Shown in pieces: positions 38,779 to 49,400 of a stretch of 64,000 bases of DNA. A model generated the notes under the pieces. It worked only from the letters and a program-made list of their open reading frames with translations, searched no databases and had not been told where the DNA came from. The stretch comes from Nematostella vectensis (Eukaryota > Cnidaria > Anthozoa > Actiniaria > Edwardsiidae): contig NC_064041.1 in assembly GCF_932526225.1 (NCBI RefSeq), forward strand, positions 13,701,451 to 13,765,450, read 5' to 3'. The translations under genes and the position numbers were made by a program. The first letter of the stretch is position 1. Each line of letters begins with the position of its first letter.

Positions 38779-39898
38779 CCAAGAACTTAGAACTTAGAAC
38801 TATTTACTCCCTAATAGGTTTCACTAATTTCGGGAGGGACAGTCAGCACTGATGTTACAGTCTGCGAAGGTGACTGGGCACCTTAAGCTCACTTATCGCA
38901 GGTGCCAATGCCGACTTAAATGAAGGCAGGTCAGCAGCGTTCACTACCTCTGCAGGTAGAAGGTTCCAGGTGCGAATGGTTCTTGGAAAGAACGAGTAGT
39001 TAAAGGCCAATATATTGGCCTGTAACTGATGGTACGTCCGGGAGTGTCTTCTAGAGCTACGAATGTTCTCGGTGCGTCTCAAATCATCTGGAGGTTGGCA
39101 GTGGATGAGATTGTTATGGAACTTGTAAAGTAGTGTGGACTGGTTTCTTAGCCTCCTGTCTTCTAGTGTTTCCCAGCCTAGAGTTTTAACTAACTGGGAG
39201 GTGCTTGTGGTTATCCGGTAATCACTGCAGACAAACCGAGCAGCGTTTTTTTGCACTTGCTCAAGACGGTTCACGTCGGAGTCGGTATAAGGGCTCCAGG
39301 CAGAAGACGCATATTCAAGCGATGGTCTCACCAGTGCAAGGTATGCTCTCTCCTTTACCTCTTTCGAGCACGGTCTCAGGGTGCGTCTAAGTAGCCCAAG
39401 TGTCTTGCTGGCTTTAGAGGTGATCTTAGTGCAATGATCCCCCCAGCGGAGCGATTTATTACATTTAATCCCGAGATAGTCGCACTGGGGTACCTGTGAT
39501 AAGGCAGCAGACTCTGCGTAGTACGTACATTCAGATGGCTTGCGCTTGTTTGTAACACGGAGGAGATGACATTTTGTTACATTGTAGCTCATCTGCCAAT
39601 CTGATGCCCAATTTATCAAGTTGTTCAAGTCAGCCTGTAGTGCATGATGGTCTTGTTCCGTGTTTATTTCACGATACACCACTGTGTCGTCGGCAAAAAG
39701 GCGAAGCCTGGAGTTTGATGACTCAGCAATATCATTAATGAACAGTAGGAAGAGGGTAGGGCCTAATACAGAGCCCTGCGGGACCCCGGAGGTGACGCGG
39801 CACGTGGCAGAGTGTGAGCCATTCACAGTTACAAATTGTGAACGGTTGTGTAGAAAAGCTGATATCCAAGTCAGAGTGTTCTTTTTGCTCGTTGCTCA
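38779..39898 (-). mobile_element. 5'-truncated non-LTR retrotransposon (CR1/Jockey-type LINE)
   Basis: This is a LINE fragment on the minus strand. The coding part starts inside the reverse transcriptase domain and ends with a short tandem tail (TTCTAAG repeated, about 38,779-38,803), as is usual at the 3' end of CR1/L2-type elements. Its 5' end stops near 39,898 just after an in-frame stop, typical of aborted target-primed reverse transcription. It lies about 95 bp upstream of the C8orf76-like start codon and 250 bp upstream of the CENPW start. Confidence 0.85.
38855..39826 (-). pseudogene. LINE reverse transcriptase, C-terminal part
   Basis: An uninterrupted frame that carries RT motif 4 (TSGVPQGSVLGPTLFLLFIN), the catalytic FADD box (LRLFADDTVVY) and the thumb region (CDYLGIKCNKSLRWGDH). 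It then has the CR1/Rex-like tail (RAYLALVRPSLEYASSAWSP, LEQVQKNAARFV, TWNLLPAEVVNAADLPSFKS). The frame stays open upstream to about 39,895 (LTWISAFLHNRSQFVTVNG), but the endonuclease and RT motifs 0-3 are missing, so the copy cannot be active. No frameshift or stop in over 320 codons suggests a fairly recent insertion. The start at 39,826 is a GTG and is not a true initiation codon. Confidence 0.85.
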
Positions 39899-40144
39899 AT
39901 GACGAATTTAAGATCTACTTTTGTTTAAAATGAGCATAGAATTAATTTACTACTTTTGAGATAAAAGTCACTTTAATCTCGAGCTTTTATTTAAGAAACT
40001 TTAAGTACTTTATTCTCCATTTTCCCCGATGGTTTGCCTGTGGCGAGGCCGCTGACAATCTGTGGGCTTACACTTTTTAAATTTCGAGCGCCAATAACAG
40101 AACACAACAAGCCGAGAGAAGAAAAGCGTGTAAAAAGGGCTGAA

Positions 40145-40854
40145 ATGAAGCGAAGATTCCCTCGAACGCGACAAAAAGCTATATTCAAGAAGTTCCAAAG
40201 GGACGGAAGACTTGCCAAGAGTGTAGATATTCTGGTAAAAAGAAACGTTTGTCAATTTGACCCTACATCAAGAAGAACCTACCTAAATTGTTTTAAGCAA
40301 ATTCCTTTCTTTTCACAAACAGATATTTCTTGACTACATGTTGTTCCTGAGGAAACTTGCAACAGAGGCTAATATGCAAGCGAGGCAAGAAAAGGCCACT
40401 GTTATTGATGACAATCATGTCTCGGTTTCATTGAAGGTCAGAAAATTTTCAGTGTCATTTGAAAATCTTTATCCCTTCTCCTTTTAGATGCCACATTGAT
40501 CTTTGAAATCAATTTAATAATAACTAAATGTTATTTAACTATAATCTGTTGATAAAGAAATCAGAACTTGATAGTGCACAAATCTTCTACACACACTGAC
40601 ATATGTACTCTAACTTTACTCAAACTACTACAAGTGTTTATCAATTGGTGTTGTGTGTCTGATGAATTACAGGGCTGTCATCAACTTTTAAAGCAAGTGT
40701 GACAAAAAAATGTTAATGTCTAACACTACCACATACTCCTCTGGCTTTTCTTGTAAGATGTTTTGTTTACAGTTGAAAAATAAAATTGATTACCACTATT
40801 AACAGCCTAAATTGTATTATTTTCTAGAATGTGCTGAAGAGCTTCAGAGGTTGA
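40145..40854 (+). CDS. CENPW: Centromere protein W (CENP-W), histone-fold
   Basis: Three exons, join(40145..40234,40323..40436,40828..40854), give 76 residues, all phase 0. Exon 1 is MKRRFPRTRQKAIFKKFQRD followed by GRLAKSVDIL. Exon 2 is IFLDYMLFLRKLATEANMQA followed by RQEKATVIDDNHVSVSLK. Exon 3 is NVLKSFRG and a stop. Human CENP-W has the same layout: a basic start (KRKAPRGFLKRVFKRKK), then LLVHLNCLLFVHRLAEE, INKEHVLAAAK, and the identical SRG/FRG end. CENP-W pairs with CENP-T in the CENP-T-W-S-X complex that links centromeric DNA to the outer kinetochore. The frame continues upstream to 40,034, so a longer N-terminus is possible; the chosen ATG gives a length near the family's 88. AATAAA hexamers lie at 40,870 and 40,926. 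Confidence 0.9.
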
Positions 40855-40869
40855 AGGGAATGACCAGTT

Positions 40870-40875
40870 AATAAA
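40870..40875 (+). other. Candidate polyadenylation signal of CENPW
   Basis: AATAAA 15 bp after the stop codon; a second lies at 40,926-40,931. Either fits a short 3' UTR. Confidence 0.35.
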
Positions 40876-41399
40876 GAGTAGCCTATTGCAGCACTGCCTC
40901 GCTTATTTTTGGAAGTTATTTTTCCAATAAATGTTACAAGAAGGTGGATTTTTTTGCCCCAGGGCACAGATAAAGAAGGGAGCAATATACTATTCCTTTT
41001 CTGCCAAGGATATCTAGATCATGCCGCTCTTTCAACATTCACCTTACTAATAAAGGGATTGGTTATTGGAAGCTGTGAAAAGCAGTTTTTATAACAAATT
41101 ACATATGAGGAATAATTTTGATTTCTATTGAGTGTGCCAACCCCCTACTTCACAAAATTGTAATAATAATGCAAATAATAGAAAATTAAGGGATGTATAT
41201 TTAAATTTCTTACCAGAAAAATCTAAGCAGCTTTCCAAAAGGAGTTTTATTCAGGGTAAGTGTAAAGAAAAGTAGATATTGGGATGGAATGAGATTGTCC
41301 CAGAATAAAGCTCTTTTCACTGTCATGTTGATGTTACTTGGTATATTATAAATTGCAATCAATCCTTATAGTGAATGGCCTAAAATAGAATTGGTACTA

Positions 41400-42186
41400 C
41401 TGCACTCACCACACTTCCATGTAAAATCAAATGTAATGGTCAAGAATATGTTCTCAGTAGGGTGTTTGAGATCCACAAAGCCAGGAAAAGGATGCTGACT
41501 TTGGCAGGCTTCGTGTCTTTGTGAAAAGCATGTAATGCTGTCCTGAACAGACATGCACAAATGGGGTTTTGTGCTGTGGATCTAAATCCCCCTACTCTAA
41601 GGATTAGGATTCTATGATGCTTATACTGTAGTCTACTTTGGCAGGCTTCGTGTCTTCTTGAAAAGCATGTAATGCCGTCCTGAACAGACATGCACAAATG
41701 GGGTTTTGTGCTGTGGATCTAAATCCCCCTACTCTAAGGATTAGGATTCTATGATGCTTATACTGTAGTCTACTTTGGCAGGCTTAATGTCCTTGTGAAA
41801 AGCATGTGTAATGCTGTCCTGAACAGACATGCACAAATGGGATTTTGTGCTGTGGATCTAAATCCCCCTACTCTAAGGATTAGGATTCTATGATGCTTAT
41901 ACTGTAGTCTACTTTGGCAGGCTTAATGTCTTTGTGAAAAGCATGTGTAATGCTGTCCTGAACAGACATGCACAAATGGGATTTTGTGCTGTGGATCTAA
42001 ATCCCCCTACTCTAAGGATTAGGATTCTATGATGCTTATACTGTAGTCTACTTTGGCAGGCTTAATGTCTTTGTGAAAAGCATGTAATGCCATCCTGAAC
42101 AGACATGCGCAAATGGGATTTTGTGCTGTGGATCTAAATCCCCCTACTCTAAGGATTAGGATTCTATGGTGCTTATACTGTAGTCT
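41400..42186. repeat. Tandem array of ~138-bp units (about five copies)
   Basis: The unit holds GGCAGGCTT(CG/AA)TGTC, AAAAGCATGTAATGCTGTCC, TGAACAGACATGCACAAATG and CCCCCTACTCTAAGGATTAG. Starts recur near 41,505, 41,643, 41,780, 41,922 and 42,059. It is in the space between the convergent CENPW and SYNRG genes. Small open frames within it are not conserved between copies. Confidence 0.85.
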
Positions 42187-42707
42187 GCTAGCTGGCTCTT
42201 CAGTGGATTTATTTGGAAGTTACTGAGTTTTTGAGATACCTGTGGGGCACAAAAAAAGCAAAAGACAGGGGGGGGCAGGGAAAAAGGCCCCCTTTCAGCA
42301 CAAGCTGGAAGGCTACATTGCCTGAAAATTCTGCAAGACCTACCAAGTTCAAAGATTTTTAAAAAGCATAGAGCCTCCACAAGATATTTCCCTCCTCCCC
42401 ACCCTCAATTTTAGGAGCACTCTGCTGTACTTATCCAATCAAGTAAGAGTGGTTTTCAAAAACCAGTGAAATACTATTTAGTTTATTTAGTACTAATACA
42501 ATGTAATGTCTTTGTTCTCTTTTGTTCTGGCTTGACTATTACACATTAACAATTACATTTTGTTGCACGGGATTGTGGAAACCACTCTAACATCAATCAA
42601 AGCATATTATTACTAATGAATACTTTTTTGTGTGGAAATTTTCTTGATAAAGGATAAAATAATAAGCCTTCATGCACCATTGTTAGCTATATGGCACACC
42701 TAACTGC

Positions 42708-43215
42708 ATACCTGTCAACTCTCCCACATTAGGCAGGAGTTTCAAGATTTTGGACCCCTTCTCCCGCTCTCCCACGTTGAGCAACAAATCTCCAGCTTTT
42801 AGCGATTTTTATCGCTTCCAAAAAATTATTCTAAGAAAATCTACCCTGCTAGCAGAGCTTTCTCCTGTGTCTCTTGCTTAGCAGTTTACTGGCCGATTCG
42901 CGTCTCTGGGTTTTCGCGTTGTCGTTTGACAGACGAAACCGCGAACACTAGCAACAATACATAAATAGAGAGAAAACAAGAGAAAGGGCCTCTGCTAGCA
43001 GGGTAAAGAAAATCGTCATTTCGCCGCAATAATTCACTTGCGTAGCGCAATTTATCTAACACTCTTGTGTGATCTATAAGTGGATTTGTTTGTGAGAGCT
43101 TTCTATACGTAAACACCTGCAAGGTTAAACCCACCCCTCCCCCAAAAAATGAATATACCCCACCCCTCCCCCAAAAAATTCTCAAGCCTTGAGATTTTTG
43201 GAGGTTGACAGGTAT
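42708..43215. mobile_element. MITE family A, copy 4, carrying a nested insertion
   Basis: Ends ATACCTGTCAACTCTCCCAC and GGAGGTTGACAGGTAT are inverted; inner blocks ATTAGGCAGGAGTTTCAAGA and TTTTGGACC match the other copies. It is longer than the others mainly because a 164-bp element has inserted at 42,842-43,005. Confidence 0.7.
42842..43005. mobile_element. Nested MITE with 9-bp target duplication (Mutator-like)
   Basis: The termini TACCCTGCTAGCAGAGC and, inverted, TACCCTGCTAGCAGAGG are near-identical. A perfect AAGAAAATC lies on both sides (42,833-42,841 and 43,006-43,014). A 9-bp duplication is typical of Mutator-like elements, though other superfamilies can give it. A related terminus is near 5,692. 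Confidence 0.75.
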
Positions 43216-43468
43216 GGTCATGTGTATTTAAGTTATAAAGGTTGAATAACTTTGTTAATTTGTATCTGACATCAGTTGGAAATAAAGCCTAGAAAATGGT
43301 AGTCATGTAAAAAAGCCCTCTAGTGCCCTTATTCAGAAGCACAGAGAAAAAAACAAGTCATTTAAGAAAACTTTAGGATGGAGCTTGGAAAATCATTCCA
43401 GTAACCCTGGGACAAAGTAGTAAGATAGGTCAGGGCAGCACACTAGGTGACCCACAAGGAAAATGTGA

Positions 43469-46400
43469 TTATATGAGACTATAAACTGGGAATAGAGAAG
43501 GGAGGATAGAATCCACACGATTGCACCAGAAATTAGCACAAGTGGCATGATACTGGCGAGCCCCATAGTTTATGAGAGCTCTAGGTGTGCTGCTTTGCTT
43601 GCTACCGTTGGTAGTCTTGTTTTCGTCAGCTGCTTTGGTAACATTTAACAGGCACACACCACAGGCCAACAGCTTATCTTCCTCACAAGTCAGGCGATGG
43701 GTAGAAAAATCAACCACACTGGTCTGTAGATCGAAAAGTAACAGACAACAACAATTATTCAATTTAATGGGGTTTTAAATCTTATTTTGTAACATTTCCT
43801 TCTTTTTGGGGCCACAGAAAAACAATTTCATAATGCCTTACCATTTATATTTTAAACTGAAGGAATTTTCAAAGAAGGACAGCATCTCAATGGGGTAATC
43901 ACTACAGACATAAAGGTGGAAGGGAAAACTGATATTTATTAGTTCCTGTTCTATCAAAACCCAAAATCTGCCCCTTTGTAAAAATTAATTTAAAGCAAAA
44001 ACTCACATCAATGCTTGATCCTGAGAGGAAATTTGCAATGCTTTTCCAAGTACGATCAATCTCCTCCAGGATGTCCTGAAGCTTCAAATTGTTACTTGCT
44101 GGTGATAAAATTTACCAAACATCACATCAGACATTACAAAACTTGATTGGAATGAAATAAAGTGGTCTAAATGCATCCCTGGGGTCCCTTGAGTCTTCAG
44201 AAATGAGGCGAAAAAGACTCTTTCTGTTCTTCTCTTTCTCTTCTTTTGTCCACTTGTTATCTGCTCCTCCCACACCACGCCCTCGGGCTGTCAATAATTT
44301 GTTTACCTGCTTGGTTGATTGTCGCTTTCAGTCTTTGGGTCACAGTATAAACTTCTACAACAGCTGTAGATAAAGATAACAACATGTTTTAAAGCATTAC
44401 CTAGCTTTCTGAAAGGGAATGCATGAAAGCGCCATACTCAATAGGCTTTTATTATGAGATTCTCAAGTTACTGAGAGTCTCTTTTAAAAGTTTTATATTT
44501 TTATAGATTACATTTTACAATAAAAAAGGGTTACAGGTGAAAGAAAGAATAAAGGCCTGCATAAACGGCTATACTGTTAGGGTAACACTGCCGCTTCAAT
44601 AAAATAGCAATGAAAGTTTTACACAGAATATTCATATTGTGTGTAACTCTTCATCAAACACACACAACAAAACATCACCTCTAACACAGTGTGCAGAAAA
44701 AGATGTGAAATACCATTCAGAGGAACGAGAGAAAAGGCAAGAACAAAATAACAGTTTTGGAACCAAAAGCAAGAACGGTTTTAATAATATTGATTATCAG
44801 CAAAACACCAATAAAATAAAAATGTTATGTATTTGCATGATTGTAGGCTTGGAGCTAATTTGGTTGTTACGGGGTGTCATGCAAGCCCGCCTTGTTGTGT
44901 TGTCATCATTTAAATTTTATTATCATCATTATTTTTATTAACAGTACATATACCTGTGAAATAGTCTATGCCTTGCTTGGACTGTAGAATCTCTTGTCTG
45001 ATGGTGGGGTCTTGCATGCGTTGTACCGCCAGAGCTCCCGTGCCAAGGGTCAGTAGACAGCTATTAAGGCATCGTCCCCACATGTGGGCATGCTTATCCA
45101 CCTCCTGGGTAATTTAATGCAATGTTGCTCAGATAACGTCACCTCACTGACATCATTTACAACATGCAGGGGTGCAGCAGGCTTTGAAATATTGGGGGGG
45201 GGGGGGGGCACAATACAGAAACATTAAGAAAATATTGGGGGCACAGCCACACCCCTACTGGTCATTTTCTTATCATTTTTCAAAATATTGGGGGGGGGGG
45301 GAGAATGTGCCCCCAGTGCCCCACCCCCTGCTACGGCCCTGAATACATCATTCATGAAAGTGCAATGTTGCTCAGATTAATGTCACCTTACTGATTTTAT
45401 TTACAATAGACCGTTTTCCCAATATTGGGTTCACATAAAAAAATTTCAAAGACTGGCGGGCCACAGCTGATCTGAAATGTCGTACAAAGTGGAGTTTACA
45501 GACAAAGCTATAGAAAATGCTGCCAGAGCACTACTTTCGCAGAGTTTTGAAGTTAAACTCCCCTTTGTACACATTTTGGATCAGCTGTGGCCTGCCAGTC
45601 TGTAGCATTTTGGATGTGCATGCAACATCATGAAAACAGTCTATACATCCCTTGTTTAATGTTTTGGAAAGAAACTCAATCTTCACATCCTGTTTTAGAC
45701 TGATACCCTATGTTTGAAGGCTCATTCCTATAGCCAAGAATGCTTAAAAGAACCCTTGAATTACAATAAATTCAAAAGGAAGGAAAAATTGAGCAACAGT
45801 GGGAGATGAGGAGATACCTAGGAGAAATGTTCGCTTAATGTCCAAACGACTTCCCCCCTCTTTTCAATCCTTGTCACTCACAGGCCTATGGTCTGACTGC
45901 TGTTTTGTCCATCTCTCTTGGAATGGACCCAAAAATAATAGTAAAGTAGCAAGTGTGTCTTTCTCTTTGTCAGGGGATCTCAAAACTAGCCTGGCATGTA
46001 TGTTAGTAGCAGCTAGAGTAACAGCTGATTAGCTGGACATTCTCACCTCAGATTCAGTGGAAAACACCTTGTATCTCTCGGCCGAGTCTAGCGGGACAGC
46101 ACTGATCATGTTATGCTCGGCATCATGGCTGTTGCCATGGAGACCTAGGGATCTCTGTGTCATCTCAGTACCGCCCTCAGGGACTTCGGATCTACTTGAA
46201 GCTGAAAAATCTTCTTGACTTGATGAAGTCATAAAACCACTAAAATCCTCAGTACTTTGAGGTTTAGATTGCTCTGTATTTGCAAGGGAAGAATCGCTAG
46301 GTGTATTTGAAGGTTTAAAGTTATCAAATTGACCAAATTCGCTGTTAGTATCTGAACTGGGGGCTGCATTAAAATGGGAAAAGTCCCCAAAGTCATCTTG

Positions 46401-49400
46401 AGCTGGGGTCAAATCCTCACGTGCTGAAGGATGAAGCTCAAACTTGTTCAGTTCACCAAAGGAGGTTGACTGTGCAGTTTCAAAGTTAGCAAACTGATCC
46501 TTACTTGAATGGCCACTGGCAGCAAAATTGTGTATGTTGGGCTTAGTGTCTGGAGCTGTTAATGTTGAGCCCATAAATGTAGAAGCCTCGAAAAATGCTG
46601 CAGGCTTAGCAGAACTGGTTGCATGATGAATCTTATCTTTGTCAACGCTGGTACCTACTCCTGACATTTGAAGACTACTAAAGTCACCAAAATCATTGTT
46701 AGAACTATCAGTTTTTGTAACCATGTCAGCCTTTGTTTCAGCTGTAAGAAAACCACCAAAGTCTCCGAAATCATCATTGTTAGAGTTCGCAGGATGAGGC
46801 TTATTTGCACCAGTTGCTTCTGATAAGGAAAAAGCATTGAAGTCCTTGCCATCTCTATTTCCATTATCCCCAATGAAATTTCCAAAATCATCAGCATCAC
46901 CAACCTTGCTGTCAGCAGGCTGAGATGTTTCAAACTCACCCATACTATCATGACTCTTCTGACTTGCTTGAGGCAAAGAGAATACTGACAAGCCAGAATC
47001 CAAGTCTCTTAAAAAGTCATATTTGTCTTTAGACTTGTCTGTAGCTGGTCCAACAGGCCCTGGCTGTTTCTGAACCTTATTAGCTTCATTTGAGCTTTCT
47101 TGATCACTCCCAGCGCTAAGATAAGGCATTTTGATTCTTGGAAAAGCTGTTACGCCACTCACCTTTGCCTCATTTGAGACTTCGTTTAAACCTGTCTTTG
47201 CAAAAGACTCAGTTGTAATGCTACTGACAGAAGACTTCACAGGCTCTGCCTCCATAAAGTCAGCAAAGTCATCATCATTTGATGCTGCTGATGAAGGTAA
47301 TGCTGCAGGTTTAGATGAGGCAGAAGTTGAAACAGAGGATGTGGAAGAACTTGCAAATAACTTTAGCTGATCTGATAAGCTTGTTGGCGAAGTGGTCACT
47401 GGTTTGGTGGAGAACCCTGGATGTGTAAAAAATGGGGTAGGGGTTGATAATGATGCTGGGGGCATGCCTGTGCTTGTAGTGGAAATTGAAGATGTCAGGG
47501 TGGAGCTCATTAGGCTAGGGATGGCGGGTATAGGCTGGTCATGGTTATTTGATGGTGCTGAAGTGCTGCTCACGCCTGGGCCAGCTGAAAGCCCTGACGC
47601 GCCCTTGCTTATTGTTGTCACCATGTTTGATGATGGAAATGAAGAAGTTGTAACAAAACCACTGGGTAGGGCACTATTTGGTACTCCAAAGTCTGCATCA
47701 ACTCTTGAACCACTTCCCTGGAAGTCACTGAACTCTGAATTGTTGTCACTTTGGAAGTCTCCAAAGTCATCATCATCTGTTGCATTTATACTACCAGAAG
47801 TTATGCTAGACATGTTGCCATTGAGACCAGTAGGAGTCAAACCAGGCATGTTGCCTTGAAAACCAGGGGCATTATTACTTTGTATAACGCTAGGGATACC
47901 AGGGGGCATATTGCCATGGAAACCAGGAACCATATTCTGCACGGCCTGGGAGCCTAATCGAACCATGTGAGACCAATCTTTAAAATTTTCGTTGGATTCC
48001 ATTTGTCTGTCTCCGGCTGTTTTGAAGACACTGTATTTGTCACTTGGGTCAGATGGAAGTTGCGACGTCTGCTCTTGTGAGGGTTCTTTAGGGGCATTTT
48101 GTTGGTTCCCATCACTGAAGCTCCAGCCGCTGTCTTTGTCCTGGAATGCAATGGAAGAGGGGGAAGTTATGAGGTGTAACTGGTAGGATTTTATACAAGC
48201 TGAAGTAGGTGATCTATGTAGGTGCTTTGGAAACAGGAAATAAATCAATAAAGGTTTGAAGTAATACATAGCATGTACGTAGCATGTCTCGATAAAAACA
48301 AGCGGTTTTGCAGAGGTTTGCAACATCAGCCCTTAGTTGGGGCAAAGAAGGGAGGTTATGTTAAAACTAGATCAGGGCAGACACAATTTTGAAACATGAT
48401 GAATCAGAAGATGTTATTTTGTTATAAACACACTCTTACAGTGCCTTCCTGGAAGGATGGCAAAACTACTTGTTAAACATCTTACATACACATCCTGTAC
48501 ATATTATGTTCACAGACGACCTCCATCAACTTTTCTTACGTTTAAAGGCATTTTTCGGAAAAGAAGGGATAGGTCTGGTCTGAAATGTAGCATATGTATA
48601 TCATCTACACCTACAGTATTTCAAATACTGTATACACACTGTTTATACACACTGTTTATACATAATACTCACGGATGACTTATAAAAACCCTGATTACCT
48701 TTAGAGCATCTTCAGGAAAAGAAGGGATGGGTGCGGTCTGGCATGTGGCCAGTTTCTCTAGGGTCAGTCTCTCATGTTTAATACCAGTCTGAAAATGCAA
48801 CAGAAATGTCCATTACAGCTAAGGCTAGCCACTTCCCCAAGTCCTAAAAAAATCTTGATGGTTATTTCAGTTTTTCTGCATAATTACAACTCTTCTAGAG
48901 CTTTCCATAAACAAACATTGAATTAAATGTAGTGCATGTGAGTGCCACAAGCTACATGCGAGTACCTGCCCCAAAGCAATCAATCCCAGCATCATCTTAA
49001 GCTCCAGTAGGCTCAGTTGCCCTGGCGACTCCCGGTTCACCTGCATCCAGATCTTACCAAGCACATCCTTGGGCAAACCTGAGGCCAGTAGGATTGGGTA
49101 CAGCCTATTTGTGTCCAGGGAGCCATCCGCAGTGGCCTTCTCTGCAACTTCTGAGTATATGCACGGCAGGTTGGTACTCTCTGTGCACCAGTGGGGAGGG
49201 TTGACACCGTAGATGTCCTTTGGTGTGAGCTCTCTGGGTTCGGCAGGCTCTGAAACAAAACCAAAAAAATTATGTAATAGTCTGGGTTTGCAACTGATGT
49301 TGAGCCCATTGGTGGTCAGGCCTAACAATAAACAGCACTACAGCAGAATCTTCTTAATGTATAGATGTGATCTAGGGGCAAGCTCTCCCTTCCTGCTGGA

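Larger units (their letters stand above)
38687..40144. promoter_or_regulatory. Head-to-head promoter region interrupted by a LINE
   Basis: The C8orf76-like gene (minus, ATG at 38,686) and CENPW (plus, ATG at 40,145) diverge from here. Without the LINE fragment the two start codons would be only about 340 bp apart, a typical shared bidirectional promoter. No TATA box was found. The role is inferred from layout only. Confidence 0.4.

Noticed and set aside
39824-39826. Start of the LINE reverse transcriptase frame as a real initiation site
   Set aside because: The codon is GTG and the frame continues upstream with conserved RT residues. The element is simply truncated at its 5' end.
47131-47859. 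Plus-strand frames of 79 and 155 codons
   Set aside because: They are antisense shadows of SYNRG exon 8.
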